A stretch of DNA of 64,000 bases, from NCBI RefSeq assembly GCF_023277925.1, contig NZ_CP063832.1, forward strand, positions 3,904,501 through 3,968,500. The letters are read 5' to 3'. The stretch is from Pseudomonas entomophila (GTDB taxonomy: Bacteria > Pseudomonadota > Gammaproteobacteria > Pseudomonadales > Pseudomonadaceae). A program made the translations under genes and the position numbers. Each line of letters begins with the position of its first letter. Positions within the stretch are counted from its first letter, which is position 1. This document shows positions 9,148 through 20,327 of the stretch, one piece after another. The notes beneath the pieces are model-generated. The model saw only the letters and a list, made by a program, of their open reading frames with translations. It was not told where the DNA came from and searched no databases.

Positions 9148-11100
9148 ATGCTCGGACCTTTCAACCGCCTGCTCGGCCACCTTGGCGTGCGCCTCAAGCT
9201 GACCATGGGTTTTGCCGTGGTCTTGCTGCTCACCGCGCTGACCACCCTGACCGGCTGGCTCGCCCTCGACGATGCCATCGACCGCTCGGAAAAACTCACC
9301 CAGATCGCCCAGCTCAACGACTACAGCAAGGACCTGCGCGCCGAGCGCATCACCTTCCGGGTACTCGGCGACGACGAGAGCCGCGCCCAGCTCGCCCAGA
9401 CGCTCAGCCAGGTCGAGTACCTGCTTGCCAGCATGCGCCCGCGCTACAGCGCCCCGGAAGATCTGCGCCTGCTGGCCGACAAGGGCGAAGTCGTCGCCCG
9501 CTACCGGGCCGACTTCGACAAGCTCCAGCACGCCGTGCAAGCCCGCCAGCAGCGGCGCGAGGCCTTGCAAAGCCGGGCCGGTGAACTGGACCGGGCCATC
9601 GGCGAGCTGCAAGGCCAACTCGTCGAGCGCCTGAGCCGCCAGGGCCAGACCAACGCCCAAGGAGAAGCCCTCAACTTCATCGAAGCACTTGAGCGGCAGG
9701 TGGAAATGGCCAGCCAGCAGGTGTCCGTGCCGGCCTACTACAGCGAACCGCTGCACGCTCTCGAACAGGTCGGCCAGAGCGCTGTGACAGGGGCCCAGAC
9801 CACCCTCGGACAATTGCGCCAGTGGTTACCGCGCACCAACCTCGACAGCGCCCTGCCCACCGATGTCGCTACCAACCTAGTCCGCTTTCACGAACAGCTC
9901 AGCGAATATGCGCAAGCGGCGATCATCGTCGAACAGCTGCAGGACGACATGGAACAGCTGGGCAACCAGATCACTGCCAGCAGCCAGGCCCTGAGCAAAC
10001 ACCAGGTCGAACTGCGCGACGAACAGGCCCTGGCCGCCCGCGGCCTGATGACCAGCGTCGCCCTGCTGGCCCTGCTGATCGGCGCCCTGGCCGCCTGGGT
10101 GATCAGCCAGCAGATCACCGTGCCGCTGAAACAAGCCCTACGCCAGGCCGAGCGTATCGCCCAGGGCGACCTGAGCCAGGTCGACGAGATTCAGCGCCGT
10201 GACGAACTGGGGCAATTGCAAAGCAGCATGTGCGCGATGACCTTGAGCCTGCGCGATCTGCTCGGCGGGATTGACCAGGGTGTGGCCCAGCTGTCCCAGG
10301 CTGTCGACGCGCTGGCGAGCGTCAGCGAGCAGACCCAGCGCCGGGTCGGTCAACAACAGGAAGAGACCGACCAGGTGGCCACGGCGATGAACCAGATGAG
10401 CGCCACGGTCCAGGAAGTGGCGCAGAACGCCGAGCAAGCCTCGCGGGCGGCGACCACCGCCGATGAGCAGGCGCAACGCGGCGACCAGGTGGTGGCCGAG
10501 GCGCTCGAACGTATCGAGCAACTGGCCGGGCAGATGGAGCACTGTCAGGCCGCCATGGGCCACCTGGCGGGTGAAAGCCAGCGAATCGGCTCGATCCTCG
10601 ACGTGATCAAGTCTGTGTCCGAGCAGACCAACCTGCTGGCACTCAATGCCGCTATCGAGGCGGCGCGAGCCGGCGAGGCCGGACGCGGCTTCGCCGTGGT
10701 CGCCGACGAGGTGCGCGGCCTGGCCCAGCGCACGCAGCAGTCCACCGAGGAGATCGAGCAATTGATCGACAACCTGCACAGCGGCACCGACCAAGTCATG
10801 GGGCTGCTGGACGACAGCAGGCAGCTCACCGAGCAGAGCGTCGAACTCAGCCGCCAGGCGGGCGATGCCCTGGGGCAGATCACCGAAACCGTGTCGACCA
10901 TCCAGGGCATGAACCAGCAGATCGCCACCGCCAGCGAGCAGCAGAGCGTGGTCGCCGAGCAGATCAATCGCAGTGTCATGAATGTGCGGGATGTGTCCGA
11001 CCAGACCCGTGCGGCCAGTGAGCAGACGGCAGCTTCAAGTGGGGAGCTGGAACAGCTGGGGCGGGCCTTGCGGGGGATGGTGGGGCGGTTCAGCCTTTGA
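9148..11100 (+). CDS. Methyl-accepting chemotaxis protein, HBM sensor type (second copy)
   Basis: A 650-residue paralogue of the preceding receptor with the same plan: TM1 near residues 16-40, a long helical periplasmic sensor (about 41-304), TM2 near 305-325, HAMP ([21 protein letters not shown]) and an MCP signalling domain with [20 protein letters not shown]. The cytoplasmic halves of the two receptors are nearly alike, while the periplasmic sensors differ at most positions, as expected after tandem duplication with divergence of ligand. Its ATG is preceded by CGGAGA. It is convergent with the ABC transporter genes. Confidence 0.9.
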   Translation: MLGPFNRLLGHLGVRLKLTMGFAVVLLLTALTTLTGWLALDDAIDRSEKLTQIAQLNDYSKDLRAERITFRVLGDDESRAQLAQTLSQVEYLLASMRPRYSAPEDLRLLADKGEVVARYRADFDKLQHAVQARQQRREALQSRAGELDRAIGELQGQLVERLSRQGQTNAQGEALNFIEALERQVEMASQQVSVPAYYSEPLHALEQVGQSAVTGAQTTLGQLRQWLPRTNLDSALPTDVATNLVRFHEQLSEYAQAAIIVEQLQDDMEQLGNQITASSQALSKHQVELRDEQALAARGLMTSVALLALLIGALAAWVISQQITVPLKQALRQAERIAQGDLSQVDEIQRRDELGQLQSSMCAMTLSLRDLLGGIDQGVAQLSQAVDALASVSEQTQRRVGQQQEETDQVATAMNQMSATVQEVAQNAEQASRAATTADEQAQRGDQVVAEALERIEQLAGQMEHCQAAMGHLAGESQRIGSILDVIKSVSEQTNLLALNAAIEAARAGEAGRGFAVVADEVRGLAQRTQQSTEEIEQLIDNLHSGTDQVMGLLDDSRQLTEQSVELSRQAGDALGQITETVSTIQGMNQQIATASEQQSVVAEQINRSVMNVRDVSDQTRAASEQTAASSGELEQLGRALRGMVGRFSL

Positions 11101-11102
11101 GG

Positions 11103-11166
11103 CCGGTTCGCCGGCAAGCCGGCTCCTGCAGATGCGCCCGCAGGAGCCGGCTTGCCGGCGAACCGG
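11103..11166. repeat. Long perfect REP inverted repeat, probable bidirectional terminator
   Basis: CCGGTTCGCCGGCAAGCCGG and CTCCTGC form the left arm, and the exact reverse complement follows after a 10-nt loop: 27-bp arms with no mismatch. It sits between the chemoreceptor stop (11100) and the converging ABC ATPase stop (11169), with 2 bp on either side, and contains no other sequence. Confidence 0.85.
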
Positions 11167-11168
11167 AT

Positions 11169-11903
11169 CTACAGGACCTGGCGCAGGAACGCCTGCGCCC
11201 GCGGATCCTTTGGCGCTGCGAAGAACTCGCGCGGCGCCGAGTCCTCCAGCAGCTTGCCATGGTCGAAGAACAGCACCCGATCAGCCACTTCCCGGGCAAA
11301 GCCCATTTCGTGGGTGACGCACACCATGGTCATGCCTTCCTGGGCCAGGGTCTTCATCACGTCCAGCACCTCGCCGACCATTTCTGGGTCAAGCGCCGAG
11401 GTCGGCTCGTCGAACAGCATCACCTTCGGGTCCATCGCCAGGGCCCGGGCGATGGCCACCCGTTGTTGCTGGCCACCCGAAAGCCGCGACGGGTACTCGT
11501 TGGCTTTCTGGGCGATGCCGACCTTCTCCAGCAACGCACGGGCCTTGGCCTCGCGCTCGGCCTTGCCGCGCTTGCGCACCACCTTCTGCGCCAGGCACAG
11601 GTTCTCCAGCACAGTCATGTGCGGGAACAGGTTGAAGTGCTGGAACACCATGCCGACTTCACGGCGGTAGGCATTGATATCGGTCTTCGGATCGTCCAGT
11701 TGCAGGCCGTCGATGGCCACATGGCCATCATCGAAGTGCTCCAGGCCGTTGAGGCAGCGCAGGAAGGTCGACTTACCCGAGCCCGAAGGCCCGAGCACCA
11801 CCACAACCTCGCCCTTGGCAACGCGGGTGGTGACGTTGTCCACCGCGCGCACCACCTGGCCACGGGTGTCGAAGACTTTCAGCAGGTCACGAACTTCAAT
11901 CAC
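11169..11903 (-). CDS. Polar amino-acid ABC transporter ATP-binding protein (GlnQ/GltL type)
   Basis: A 244-residue cytoplasmic ATPase of a PAAT-family importer. Walker A is [18 protein letters not shown] near residue 42, Q-loop [16 protein letters not shown], signature [16 protein letters not shown], and Walker [15 protein letters not shown]. The start is set at GTG 11903, because the strong GGAGG lies 10 nt before it but only 1 nt before the alternative TTG at 11912. The coding start overlaps the end of the permease gene. It is last in a three-gene set transcribed leftward. The substrate is not given by sequence; acidic or other polar amino acids are usual for this type. Confidence 0.9.
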   Translation of the reverse strand: MIEVRDLLKVFDTRGQVVRAVDNVTTRVAKGEVVVVLGPSGSGKSTFLRCLNGLEHFDDGHVAIDGLQLDDPKTDINAYRREVGMVFQHFNLFPHMTVLENLCLAQKVVRKRGKAEREAKARALLEKVGIAQKANEYPSRLSGGQQQRVAIARALAMDPKVMLFDEPTSALDPEMVGEVLDVMKTLAQEGMTMVCVTHEMGFAREVADRVLFFDHGKLLEDSAPREFFAAPKDPRAQAFLRQVL

Positions 11904-12858
11904 TTTGCGCAAGCCTCCGCTCGAGCCGGCTGGCGATGTGCGACAGCGGCAGGTTGATCAGCAGGTACAGGCCTGCCACGCAGAACCAGATCTCGAAGGT
12001 CGAGAACGACGTGGTGATGGCCTCGCGGCCGCTCTTGGTCAGCTCGGTGATGGCGATCACCGACACCAGCGAAGTATCCTTCACCAGGCTGATGAACTGC
12101 CCGGCCAGCGGTGGCAGCACGCGCTTGAAGGCCTGGGGCAGGATCACGTGGCGCATCGACTGGCTGCCGTTCAGGCCCAGCGAGCGCGCCGCCTCGTTCT
12201 GGCCCTTGGCGATCGACTGCACGCCAGCACGGACGATCTCGGCCACATAGGCGCCGGTGAACAGCGCCAGCGCCGCGACCCCAGCGAACTCGCGGGACAG
12301 GTTGAGTACGGTGCCAATGAAGAAGTAGAAGATGAAGATCTGCACCAGCAGCGGCGTGCCGCGTACCAGTTCGACGTAGACCGTGGACAGGTCGCGCAGG
12401 GTCGGGTTGTTCGACAGCCGACACAGGCCGGCGAACAACCCGATCACCAGCCCTAGGGCGCCGGAGATCACCGAGATCCACAGGGTGGTCCACAGTCCCC
12501 AGGCCAAGGGGCCTGCAGCCCAATGGCGAGTCACGCCGATGGCGTCGCCTTCGGTGACATCGTCACCACGAGCCAGCAGCACACTATCCTTGGCGACTTC
12601 GATGACCTGGGTGTCACCGCTTTCGTCTTTCAGGGTGACCCGGGCGTTGTCGCCGGACACCACGATGTCCTCGATCGTGCCTGGGTTGGCGGCACGCTGG
12701 GTTTCCTCGGCCTTGTAGGCGAAGTATTGCGGAACGCGGTTCCAGCGCCACTCGTAGGAAATCATCGAGGTGGCCAGGTACAGGCTGAACGCCAGGCCCA
12801 CCAGGACCAGCGCGGTCAACCCATGCCAGGGCCACTGGGCTTTCTTGTGTTTGATCAC
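11896..12858 (-). CDS. Polar amino-acid ABC transporter permease
   Basis: A 320-residue inner-membrane permease of the His/Glu/Gln/Arg family. One hydrophobic segment near residues 13-33 is followed by an unusual extracytoplasmic stretch of about 70 residues ([25 protein letters not shown] and onward). The usual five-helix core then starts at [18 protein letters not shown]. The EAA loop that docks to the ATPase is [20 protein letters not shown]. The extra N-terminal domain makes it longer than the common 220-240 residues. It overlaps the ATPase gene by 8 nt. Confidence 0.9.
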   Translation of the reverse strand: MIKHKKAQWPWHGLTALVLVGLAFSLYLATSMISYEWRWNRVPQYFAYKAEETQRAANPGTIEDIVVSGDNARVTLKDESGDTQVIEVAKDSVLLARGDDVTEGDAIGVTRHWAAGPLAWGLWTTLWISVISGALGLVIGLFAGLCRLSNNPTLRDLSTVYVELVRGTPLLVQIFIFYFFIGTVLNLSREFAGVAALALFTGAYVAEIVRAGVQSIAKGQNEAARSLGLNGSQSMRHVILPQAFKRVLPPLAGQFISLVKDTSLVSVIAITELTKSGREAITTSFSTFEIWFCVAGLYLLINLPLSHIASRLERRLAQSD

Positions 12859-12932
12859 TTGGGGTACTTCCGCAAAAAAGAAACGCGCCGGGTGGAGCTT
12901 TGGCGGTGGCCTGCGAAGTGTGCGCTGTACGT

Positions 12933-13013
12933 GCTGGCCTCATCGCGGGTAAACCCGCCCCTACAGGGTTTGGCGACACCTGTGGGAGCGGGTTTACCCG
13001 CAGTGAGGCCAGC
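12933..13013. repeat. REP-like inverted repeat, GCGGGTTTACCCGC type
   Basis: The outer arms GCTGGCCTC/GAGGCCAGC enclose two inner palindromic units, TCGCGGGTAAACCCGCCCCT and GGAGCGGGTTTACCCGC. It occupies the 236-bp gap between binding-protein and permease genes, a position where REP structures often reduce expression of downstream transporter genes relative to the binding protein. Confidence 0.75.
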
Positions 13014-13094
13014 GAAAACAGCCGCTGTCCTCGACATGCCAGCCTCCGCGCCACCTGCGCGTCAGGGGCAGAGCCTGGGCTTATGGCCTGGGCC

Positions 13095-13895
13095 TTATTC
13101 CATTTCCTTCAGCCAGTCCTTGTTCTTGAACCACTTGTCGTGGATACGATCGTAGGTCCCGTCATGCTTGATCTGGTGCAGGAAGTTGTTGATGAAGTTG
13201 ATGCTGTCGTAGTCGCCTTTCTTCAGGCCGAAGGCCAGCGGCTCGTAGGTGAAGGGCTCTTCCAGGAACAGCAGCTTGCCGGCACCGGCCTTGTCCACCG
13301 CCACCACGTTGTACGGCGCGTCGTAGACAAAGGCATCGGCCTTGCCGTTGACCACGTCCATCACCGCTTCCTGCTCGTTGTCGTAGCCGTGGTACTTGGC
13401 CTTGCCGATCAACTTCTTGGAGACCATCTCGCCGGTGGTGCCCAGCTTGGAGGTGATGCGGTACTTCTCGTTGTTCAAGTCCTTGTACGACTTGATCTCG
13501 CCCGCCAGCTCCTTGCGGATCAGCAGGGTCTGGCCAACGACGATAAAGGGTTCGCTGAAGTTCAGGCGCAAGTTGCGCTCCTGGGTGAGGGTCATGCCGC
13601 TACCGATGAAGTCGAACTTGTCGGTCAACAGGGCCGGGATGATGCCGTCGTAGGCGGTGGAGACGGTCTCCAGCTTGACGCCCATGGACTTGGCCATCGC
13701 TTTGAGAATGTCGACCTCGAAGCCGATGATCTCGCCACGCTTGTTGGTCATCTCGAACGGCATATAGGTCGGGTCCATGCCCACACGCAGGGTGCCGCGC
13801 TTGACCGCGTCGTCGATGGCGCCGGCCTGGGCGGCGGTTACCGCGATGAGGGCGGTCGCACCGACCAGCAGTCGCGACAGGTATTTCTTCATCAT
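13095..13895 (-). CDS. Polar amino-acid ABC transporter periplasmic binding protein
   Basis: A solute-binding protein of family 3. The signal peptide is MMKKYLSRLLVGATALIAVT then AAQA, and the mature start is near GAIDDAVKRGTLRVG. The SBP_bac_3 signature is visible as GFEVDILKAMAKSMGVKLE, with FDFIGSGMTLTQERNLRLNF after it. The longer frame to 13922 is rejected: ATG 13895 has AGGGGA 7 nt upstream and gives a normal signal peptide; ATG 13892 would also work. It is first of the binding protein-permease-ATPase set and should be the most expressed. Confidence 0.92.
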   Translation of the reverse strand: MMKKYLSRLLVGATALIAVTAAQAGAIDDAVKRGTLRVGMDPTYMPFEMTNKRGEIIGFEVDILKAMAKSMGVKLETVSTAYDGIIPALLTDKFDFIGSGMTLTQERNLRLNFSEPFIVVGQTLLIRKELAGEIKSYKDLNNEKYRITSKLGTTGEMVSKKLIGKAKYHGYDNEQEAVMDVVNGKADAFVYDAPYNVVAVDKAGAGKLLFLEEPFTYEPLAFGLKKGDYDSINFINNFLHQIKHDGTYDRIHDKWFKNKDWLKEME

Positions 13896-14063
13896 CACCA
13901 AGTCCCCTAGCAAGAAGTACACGATTTGTTCTTGTAAGCACGGCCTGACAGACCGATGCGTAATGTCGGGTGGGATGCTAACGCATGCGTGGGCCGGGAC
14001 CTAGAGCCGGGGGGGACTTTGTTGGCCAAAAAAACAATAAGAAGGCGGGAGGTGTTGCCCCGG

Positions 14064-14127
14064 TTCACCGGCTAGCCGGCCCCTACGAGGTCGAGAGTGA
14101 ACCTGTAGGAGCCGGCTTGCCGGCGAA
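14064..14127. repeat. REP pair downstream of opgH
   Basis: TTCACCGGCTAGCCGGCCCC and GTAGGAGCCGGCTTGCCGGC plus GAA face each other. The first unit is degenerate (GCTAGC core). It lies 16 bp beyond the opgH stop and upstream of the binding-protein promoter region (13896-14060), in which I see no clear operator. Confidence 0.75.
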
Positions 14128-14142
14128 TGGGATGGATCAGAC

Positions 14143-16710
14143 TCAAGCCAGGGCTGGCTGAGCCACGTGCTCCGGATGCAGCGGCAACAACGGCGAGTGC
14201 GGATCGTTGTCGATAGAGGTACGCCACACATCGATCCAGGCCGTGTTGTGCTCGGCCCAGACCCGTTCGTGCAGGCGCGACAGCGCCACCGGGTCGCTCA
14301 GCAGGGCCAGGCGGGTATTACCGTCCAGGCCTTTCGGGCCGACTTCCAGCGCCTTGGCCACGCGTTCTGCGCGCAATGCTTCGATCGGTGCGGCCTGGCT
14401 GTGACGCGCGGTAGCCATGGCGCAGGCCAGGGCGTTCTGGCGCGGGTCGACCACGGCACGCACGAAACCGTCGTGCAGGGCATGCCAGCGGTTCTCGTGG
14501 GTGTACTGGTCGGTGGCCAACAGCTCGGGCGGCGTCGCGTACTCCTCGGGGATGAGGAACAGCTTCTCGTCCCTGGCCGCCAGGCCCAGGCGCACGCGGC
14601 TGGAGATCACCGACACCGGGATCGACAGCACCAGCGAACCGACGATAGGCGCCAGCCACCACAGGAAGCTCGGGTTCAACCAGGCCACCAGGCCCGCCCA
14701 GGCAATGCCCAGCAAGGTCTGCGGGCCATGGCGGCGCACCGCTTCGCTCCACGGGGTGGAGTCGTCGTCACGCTGCGGCGAGTTCCAGGTCGCCGCCCAG
14801 CCGAGGAACGCGGCCAGCACGAAGCGGGTGTGGAAGATCATCCGCACCGGTGCCAACAGCATGGAGAACAGCATCTCCAGCAGCATCGACAGAGTGACCT
14901 TGATGCGCCCCCCGAACTCGGTGGCGCCCTTGGCCCAGATCAGGATGACGCTGAGCAGCTTGGGCAGGAACAGCAGCACGATAGTGGTGGAGAACAGCGC
15001 GATGGCTTTTTCCGGATGCCACTGCGGCCACAGCGGGTAGAGTTGGAACGGCTCGATGAAGTATTGCGGCTCCATCAGCGTGTTGGTCGCCAGCAGTGCG
15101 GTCGACAGCACCAGGAACAGGAACCACAGCGGCGCCGACAGGTACGACATCACCCCGGTGAGGAACACCGCGCGGTGTACCGGGTGCATGCCCTTGACCA
15201 GGAACAGGCGGAAGTTCATCAGGTTGCCGTGGCACCAGCGTCGGTCACGCTTGAGCTCGTCAAGCAAGTTCGGTGGCAGCTCTTCGTAGCTGCCCGGCAG
15301 GTCGTAGGCGATCCACACGCCCCAGCCGGCACGGCGCATCAACGCGGCTTCGACGAAGTCGTGGGAGAGGATCGCACCAGCGAAGGCGCCCTTGCCCGGC
15401 AGCGGCGCCAAGGCGCAGTGCTCGATGAACGGCTTCATGCGGATGATCGCGTTGTGGCCCCAGTAGTGCGACTCGCCCAACTGCCAGAAGTGCAGGCCGG
15501 CGGTGAACAGCGGGCCATACACACGGGTGGCGAACTGCTGCAGGCGCGCATACAGGGTGTCCATGCCCGAGGCCTTGGGCCCGGTCTGGATGATGCCGGC
15601 GTCCGGGTTGGCCTCCATCAGGCGCACCAGGCTGCTCAGGCACTCGCCGCTCATGACGCTGTCGGCGTCGAGCACGACCATGTACTTGTACTCGCCACCC
15701 CAGCGACGGCAGAAGTCGTCGAGGTTGCCGCTCTTGCGCTTCACACGGCGGCGGCGACGGCGGTAGAAGATGCGGCCGAAGCCTTTCGCCTCGCGGCACA
15801 CGTCCAGCCAGGCCTGTTGTTCGGCGACGGCGATGTCGGTGTCGTTGGTGTCGCTGAGCACGAAGAAGTCGAAACGGTCGAGGTTACCGCTGGCGGCCAC
15901 CGACTCGAACGTCGCGCGCAGGCCGGCGAACACACGCGGCACGTCTTCGTTGCAGATCGGCATCACCAGCGCCGTGCGCGCCTCGGGGGCGATCGGTTCG
16001 CTGCCGGCGCTGCTGCCGGAGATACGGTACTTGTCGCGCCCGGTGAGCAGCTCGAGGAAGCCCATCAGCGCGGTCCAGAAGCCCGCCGACACCCAGCAGA
16101 AGAGGATGCCGAAAAGGACCAGGATGGAGGTTTGCAAGGCGTAGGGCCAGACCTGGACCACCGTGTCCCAGAGCGGCTGGTGGACGACTTCGTCGAAGTC
16201 GACGAACGACCAGCCCTGGTACGGCAGGATGCCCTTCATGTACCAGCCGGCGACGAGGGTCTGGCCGATCATCAGGGTGAGCAGGATATAACGGCGGATC
16301 GAGCCGACCGTGCGCCAGCGCGCCGGCGGCAGCTCGCGCTTGGGCGGCTGCGGGGCGTTGGTGCGGCCGGTCATGCGCCGCCACATGCGAATCAGCACGT
16401 TGGTGCGCCACGGTTCGGGGACGACCTTGGTACGCTTGATCGGCGGGGCGATCTTCAGGCACAGCCGCCCGCTGGCGTCGACGCCAAGCATTTCGGCCTC
16501 CTCCAGCTCGGCGGCGCTGCCGACGGTGAGACGGGGGCCAACCGAGGCCTGGGCGGCCTCGGTGGTGCTGGCGGCCGGTTGGGCCGCCAGGTGTTGGTGC
16601 AGCTCGCTGAACGAGGTGCAGCGGGCGAGTTCCGCGCGCTGCTCGTCGCTCAGGGGGAGGTGGGCCAGGTACTCGCTCAGCGATTCCGGCCTTGCGCTTG
16701 AGTTACTCAT
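14143..16710 (-). CDS. opgH: Glucan glucosyltransferase OpgH (MdoH)
   Basis: An 855-residue inner-membrane glycosyltransferase that polymerises and exports the beta-1,2-glucan backbone of osmoregulated periplasmic glucans. An N-terminal cytoplasmic segment of about 140 residues precedes the first membrane helices ([17 protein letters not shown]). The family-2 glycosyltransferase core has [16 protein letters not shown], the nucleotide-sugar and metal motif [11 protein letters not shown], the acceptor region [11 protein letters not shown] and [11 protein letters not shown] of the QxxRW class. Several further helices follow. Its start overlaps the end of opgG by 8 nt, so the two are translated together. 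Confidence 0.96.
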   Translation of the reverse strand: MSNSSARPESLSEYLAHLPLSDEQRAELARCTSFSELHQHLAAQPAASTTEAAQASVGPRLTVGSAAELEEAEMLGVDASGRLCLKIAPPIKRTKVVPEPWRTNVLIRMWRRMTGRTNAPQPPKRELPPARWRTVGSIRRYILLTLMIGQTLVAGWYMKGILPYQGWSFVDFDEVVHQPLWDTVVQVWPYALQTSILVLFGILFCWVSAGFWTALMGFLELLTGRDKYRISGSSAGSEPIAPEARTALVMPICNEDVPRVFAGLRATFESVAASGNLDRFDFFVLSDTNDTDIAVAEQQAWLDVCREAKGFGRIFYRRRRRRVKRKSGNLDDFCRRWGGEYKYMVVLDADSVMSGECLSSLVRLMEANPDAGIIQTGPKASGMDTLYARLQQFATRVYGPLFTAGLHFWQLGESHYWGHNAIIRMKPFIEHCALAPLPGKGAFAGAILSHDFVEAALMRRAGWGVWIAYDLPGSYEELPPNLLDELKRDRRWCHGNLMNFRLFLVKGMHPVHRAVFLTGVMSYLSAPLWFLFLVLSTALLATNTLMEPQYFIEPFQLYPLWPQWHPEKAIALFSTTIVLLFLPKLLSVILIWAKGATEFGGRIKVTLSMLLEMLFSMLLAPVRMIFHTRFVLAAFLGWAATWNSPQRDDDSTPWSEAVRRHGPQTLLGIAWAGLVAWLNPSFLWWLAPIVGSLVLSIPVSVISSRVRLGLAARDEKLFLIPEEYATPPELLATDQYTHENRWHALHDGFVRAVVDPRQNALACAMATARHSQAAPIEALRAERVAKALEVGPKGLDGNTRLALLSDPVALSRLHERVWAEHNTAWIDVWRTSIDNDPHSPLLPLHPEHVAQPALA

Positions 16711-18439
16711 CGGCAGGCAACTGATAGCTCCAGGTCTCGGTCAGCACTTTCTCGGTGGTGGCCGGGGTCCCGTTGGTGGATGCCGCGTCGGCGGCGGGTT
16801 GCTCGGCAGGCTGCTCGGCCTTGGCTTTTTCGGCCTTGGCGTGGGCATGCTTGGCCGCGGCCTTGTCCTGCTTGCTGTCCTTGGCGGGCTTGGGCGCCTC
16901 GACCGGTACGTCGCGCAGCAGCGCGGCACGCATCTCGGTGGCTTTCTTCGGATCCTGCACCTTCAGGCGCAGGGTCAGGCGCCAGCCCTTGGTTTCGGGG
17001 TTGTAGCGCAGGTTGTTCTCGACCACTTCGGCGTTGTCGCCAACGCTGACCTGGCTGCGCACGGCGGTATCCGCCGGCAGGGCGGCCAGGTTCGGGCCGA
17101 TGAAGTCGACCAGGAAGGCGACGGTGCCGTCGGCCTGGCGGATCAGGTTGGACTGCTTGACGTCGCCGGTGGAGCGCAGGGTCTGCTTGACCCAGCCCAG
17201 CTCAGGCGAGTGCAGCTGATCTTCCTTGATAGTCCAGCGCAGGCGGTAGTCGTACTCGAACGGCTTGCCCACTTCTGGCAGCTTTTCCGGGCTCCAGAAC
17301 GCCACGATATTGTCGTTGGTCTCGTCGGCGGTCGGGATCTCGACCAGATCGACGGTACCCTTGCCCCAGTCGCCTTTCGGTTCGATCCAGGTGCTTGGGC
17401 GCTTCTCGTATTCGTCGTCGAGGTCTTCGTAGTCGCTGAAGTCGCGCTGGCGCTGCAGCAGGCCGAAACCACGCGGGTTCTCCACGCTGAAGTTGCTCAC
17501 GGCCAGGTGTTTCGGGTTGTTCAGCGGGCGCCACAGCCACTCGCCGTTGCCGGCATGGATCGACAAACCTTCGGAGTCGTGCAGGGCCGGGCGGTAGTTC
17601 ATGACCTTCGACGGCTGGTTGGGGCCGAACAGGTACATGCTGGTCAGCGGTGCGATACCCAGGCGGCTGACGTTGTCACGCAGGTAGACGCGCGACTTGA
17701 CGTCGACCAGGGTGTCCTCGCCCGGACGCAGGGTGAGCTTATAGGCGCCGGTGGAACGCGGCGAGTCGAGCAGCGCGTAGATCACCAGGTGCTTGTCTTT
17801 TGGCTTGGGCTTCTCGATCCAGAACTCGCGGAAGCGCGGGAACTCTTCGCCGGACGGCAGCGCGGTATCGATGGCCAGGCCACGGGCCGACAGGCCATAG
17901 CGGTGGCCCTTGCCGACCACGCGGAAGTAGCTGGCCCCCAGCAGGGTCATGATCTCGTCCTGCTTGTCAGCCTTGTTGATCGGGTAGAGCACGCGGAAAC
18001 CGGCGTAACCGAGGTTCTTGGTGGCCTCGGCGTCGTGCGGCACGTCACCGAACTCGAAGCGGCTCGGGTCGTACTTGATTTCTTCGACCTTGTTGGCGGT
18101 GATCTCGTTGATCGTCACCGGCGTGTCGAAGTGCATGCCCTGGTGGTAGAACGAGAGCTTGAACGGCGTCTTGTCCTTGGCCCACTCGGCCTTTTCCTGC
18201 AGGAAGCGGATCTTCTGGTAGTCGGCGTACTTCATGTCGCGGAACACCGGAGGCAGGTTGCTCTTCGGTGCCTCGTACTTCTGGCCGGCCAGATCCTTTG
18301 CCTTGGCTGCAACATCGTCCAGATTGAATGCCCACAGCTGGCCCGCGCTCAACAGGCCGACCAGCGCCACGCCGGCCAGCATGGCCTTGCGCAGCCGGGT
18401 ACCGGGGATTCTAGGTGCAATACAGGGGCTTACAATCAC
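16703..18439 (-). CDS. opgG: Periplasmic glucan biosynthesis protein OpgG (MdoG)
   Basis: A 578-residue periplasmic protein needed for branching or maturation of osmoregulated periplasmic glucans. The start is set at GTG 18439 ([16 protein letters not shown]), which has GAGGA about 7 nt upstream. The frame remains open to 18541 but the extra residues are not protein-like. A signal peptide follows ([20 protein letters not shown] then WAFNL). Core motifs are [30 protein letters not shown] and the C-terminal beta domain. The last 60 residues are a low-complexity Lys/Ala/Pro stretch ([19 protein letters not shown]), absent from enterobacterial OpgG. First gene of opgGH. Confidence 0.95.
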   Translation of the reverse strand: MIVSPCIAPRIPGTRLRKAMLAGVALVGLLSAGQLWAFNLDDVAAKAKDLAGQKYEAPKSNLPPVFRDMKYADYQKIRFLQEKAEWAKDKTPFKLSFYHQGMHFDTPVTINEITANKVEEIKYDPSRFEFGDVPHDAEATKNLGYAGFRVLYPINKADKQDEIMTLLGASYFRVVGKGHRYGLSARGLAIDTALPSGEEFPRFREFWIEKPKPKDKHLVIYALLDSPRSTGAYKLTLRPGEDTLVDVKSRVYLRDNVSRLGIAPLTSMYLFGPNQPSKVMNYRPALHDSEGLSIHAGNGEWLWRPLNNPKHLAVSNFSVENPRGFGLLQRQRDFSDYEDLDDEYEKRPSTWIEPKGDWGKGTVDLVEIPTADETNDNIVAFWSPEKLPEVGKPFEYDYRLRWTIKEDQLHSPELGWVKQTLRSTGDVKQSNLIRQADGTVAFLVDFIGPNLAALPADTAVRSQVSVGDNAEVVENNLRYNPETKGWRLTLRLKVQDPKKATEMRAALLRDVPVEAPKPAKDSKQDKAAAKHAHAKAEKAKAEQPAEQPAADAASTNGTPATTEKVLTETWSYQLPADE

Positions 18440-18661
18440 GAGCAATCCTCGCCGAAAACAGATCATGAAACCAACGGCCAGCGACCAATGCCGGGTTGGC
18501 GAGCACTGTTCGGACCCCGTGAGGGCGTAATGATTCCCCAAACGGATCCAGACAATGCTCGAGTCAAAGTGAAACGAACCTGCGAACGCAGGTCCATGCA
18601 GCGCGCGATTATCCAGCAGGTCGCGTTACAACGCATCAGGCTGAACAAACTATTTATCGTA

Positions 18662-18697
18662 CAAAACCCCTTGTTTTTCGACAAACAAGGGGTTTTT
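18662..18697. terminator. Rho-independent terminator between dtd and opgG
   Basis: AAAACCCCTTGTTT, a short centre, then AAACAAGGGGTTTTTT. The stem begins 6 nt past the dtd stop on the minus strand, so it ends the pip-dtd transcript. It also has T-tracts on both strands. Confidence 0.85.
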
Positions 18698-18702
18698 TGA
18701 CC

Positions 18703-19140
18703 TCATATTTGTAACATAAATGTTACCGGGCCATCATTGACCAGATGCACCTGCATGTCTGCACCGAAGCGACCGCTGGCCACAGCGGGGTGCTGGCCCT
18801 GCGCTCGTTGCAGCAGATAATCGAAAAGCTCGGCACCGAGCGCCGGTGGCGCCGCCGTCGAGAAGCTCGGGCGCATGCCGTTGCGAGTGTCGGCGGCCAG
18901 GGTGAACTGCGACACCAGCAGCAGGCCACCGCCGATATCCTTGAGCGAGCGGTTCATCTTGCCTTGCTCGTCGCTGAACACCCGGTAGTTCAGCAGTTTG
19001 TGCAACAGCTTGTCGGCATGCTCGGGCGTATCTTCAGGCTCGACCGCCACCAGCGCCAGCAAGCCGTTGTCGATGGCGCCCACGATCTCCCCCGCCACTT
19101 CCACCCGCGCGCCGCGAACGCGCTGGATCAACCCCTTCAT
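18703..19140 (-). CDS. dtd: D-aminoacyl-tRNA deacylase
   Basis: A 145-residue homodimeric enzyme that hydrolyses D-amino acids (and mischarged glycine) from tRNA. It starts [15 protein letters not shown]. The two family motifs are present: [12 protein letters not shown] near residue 78 and the cross-subunit Gly-cisPro motif [11 protein letters not shown] at the C-terminus. The frame is open well upstream, but that part is shadow of the neighbouring gene. Its ATG overlaps the pip stop as ATGA. Confidence 0.95.
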   Translation of the reverse strand: MKGLIQRVRGARVEVAGEIVGAIDNGLLALVAVEPEDTPEHADKLLHKLLNYRVFSDEQGKMNRSLKDIGGGLLLVSQFTLAADTRNGMRPSFSTAAPPALGAELFDYLLQRAQGQHPAVASGRFGADMQVHLVNDGPVTFMLQI

Positions 19141-20108
19141 GCTTCTTCCAGGGGCAGGTCGAGCAGGCGGCGGGCCATCTGGTCGGCGGCGCGCACCAGA
19201 GCATCGGTGATACCCGGCTCGGAGGCGGCGTGACCGGCGTCGCGAATGACCTTCAGCTCGCTGTTCGGCCAGGCCTGGTGAAGTTCCCAGGCGTTGTCCA
19301 GCGGGCAGATGACGTCGTAGCGACCATGCACGATCACCGCCGGCAGGTGGGCGATCTTCGGCATGTCGCGAATCAGCTGGTCCTGCTCGAGGAAGGCGTT
19401 GTTGGTGAAGTAGTGGCATTCGATACGGGCGATCGACAGGGCGCGCTGCGGCTCGGAGAAGCGGTCGACCACCAGAGGGTTCGGGCGCAGTGTGGCGGTG
19501 CGACCCTCCCAGGTGGACCAGGCCTTGGCCGCATGCATCTGGGCAATCTGGTCGTTGCCGGTCAGGCGCTTGTGGAAGGCCTTGACCAGGTCGCCGCGCT
19601 CTTCCGGCGGGATCGGCGCGATGTAATCCTGCCAGTAGTCGGGGAACAGACGTCTGGCGCCCTCCTGGTAGAACCAGCTGATTTCCTGCGGGCGGCACAG
19701 GAAGATCCCGCGCAGGATCAGGCCATGCACGCGTTCGGGGTGGGTCTGGGCGTAGGCCAGGGCCAGTGTCGAACCCCACGAGCCGCCGAACAGCACCCAT
19801 TTGTCGATGCCCAAGTGCTCGCGAATGCGCTCAAGGTCCTCGACCAGGTGCCAGGTGGTGTTGTTCTCCAGGCTCGCGTGGGGCGTGGAGCGGCCACAGC
19901 CGCGCTGGTCGAAGGTGATGATGCGGTACAGATTCGGGTCGAAGTAGCAACGGCTTTGCGCGTCGCAGCCAGCGCCCGGGCCGCCGTGGATGAACACCAC
20001 GGGCAGACCTTCCGGCGAGCCGCTTTCGTCGACATACAGCACATGCGGCGCTTCCACGGCCAGATCGTGCCGGGCGTAGGGTTTGATCTGCGGGTACAGG
20101 GTCTGCAT
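19137..20108 (-). CDS. pip: Proline iminopeptidase
   Basis: A 323-residue alpha/beta-hydrolase (peptidase S33) that removes N-terminal proline from peptides in the cytoplasm. The oxyanion loop is [11 protein letters not shown] near residue 40, [10 protein letters not shown] follows, and the nucleophile elbow is [14 protein letters not shown] near 110. Length and motifs match family. It is first of the pip-dtd pair with a 4-nt overlap; the 219-bp gap before it holds one REP unit. Confidence 0.94.
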   Translation of the reverse strand: MQTLYPQIKPYARHDLAVEAPHVLYVDESGSPEGLPVVFIHGGPGAGCDAQSRCYFDPNLYRIITFDQRGCGRSTPHASLENNTTWHLVEDLERIREHLGIDKWVLFGGSWGSTLALAYAQTHPERVHGLILRGIFLCRPQEISWFYQEGARRLFPDYWQDYIAPIPPEERGDLVKAFHKRLTGNDQIAQMHAAKAWSTWEGRTATLRPNPLVVDRFSEPQRALSIARIECHYFTNNAFLEQDQLIRDMPKIAHLPAVIVHGRYDVICPLDNAWELHQAWPNSELKVIRDAGHAASEPGITDALVRAADQMARRLLDLPLEEA

Positions 20109-20240
20109 TGCGCACTCCGTGTGAGGTTTTTATCTGCCGTTGGGCATCATAAACCTGAATTGCGCGAAGAGCATGTGTCCGTGCGAATTGCCCCGTTCGC
20201 CGGCGCCAACGGGGTAGTCATGGGCCCAGATTCGGCACCC

Positions 20241-20270
20241 CCTGTAGGAGCCGGCCTGGCCGGCGAATGG
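20241..20270. repeat. Single REP unit upstream of pip and downstream of hutG
   Basis: CTGTAGGAGCCGGCCTGGCC then GGCGAATGG, the GCCGGC-type REP with a GGCCTGGCC core instead of the common GGCTTGCC. It lies beyond the hutG stop (20328). Confidence 0.65.
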
Positions 20271-20327
20271 CCGCTGCCGGCAGCACGAGACCGTTGCTCC
20301 CACAGGTTCCGGGAGACCCTGTCAGCC

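Noticed and set aside
14167..16701. An 844-codon open frame antisense to opgH
   Set aside because: Mirror of opgH codon bias; the opgH product is certain.
18542..18702. Extension of opgG to an ATG at 18541
   Set aside because: The extra 34 residues precede a normal signal peptide, and GTG 18439 has its own ribosome site.
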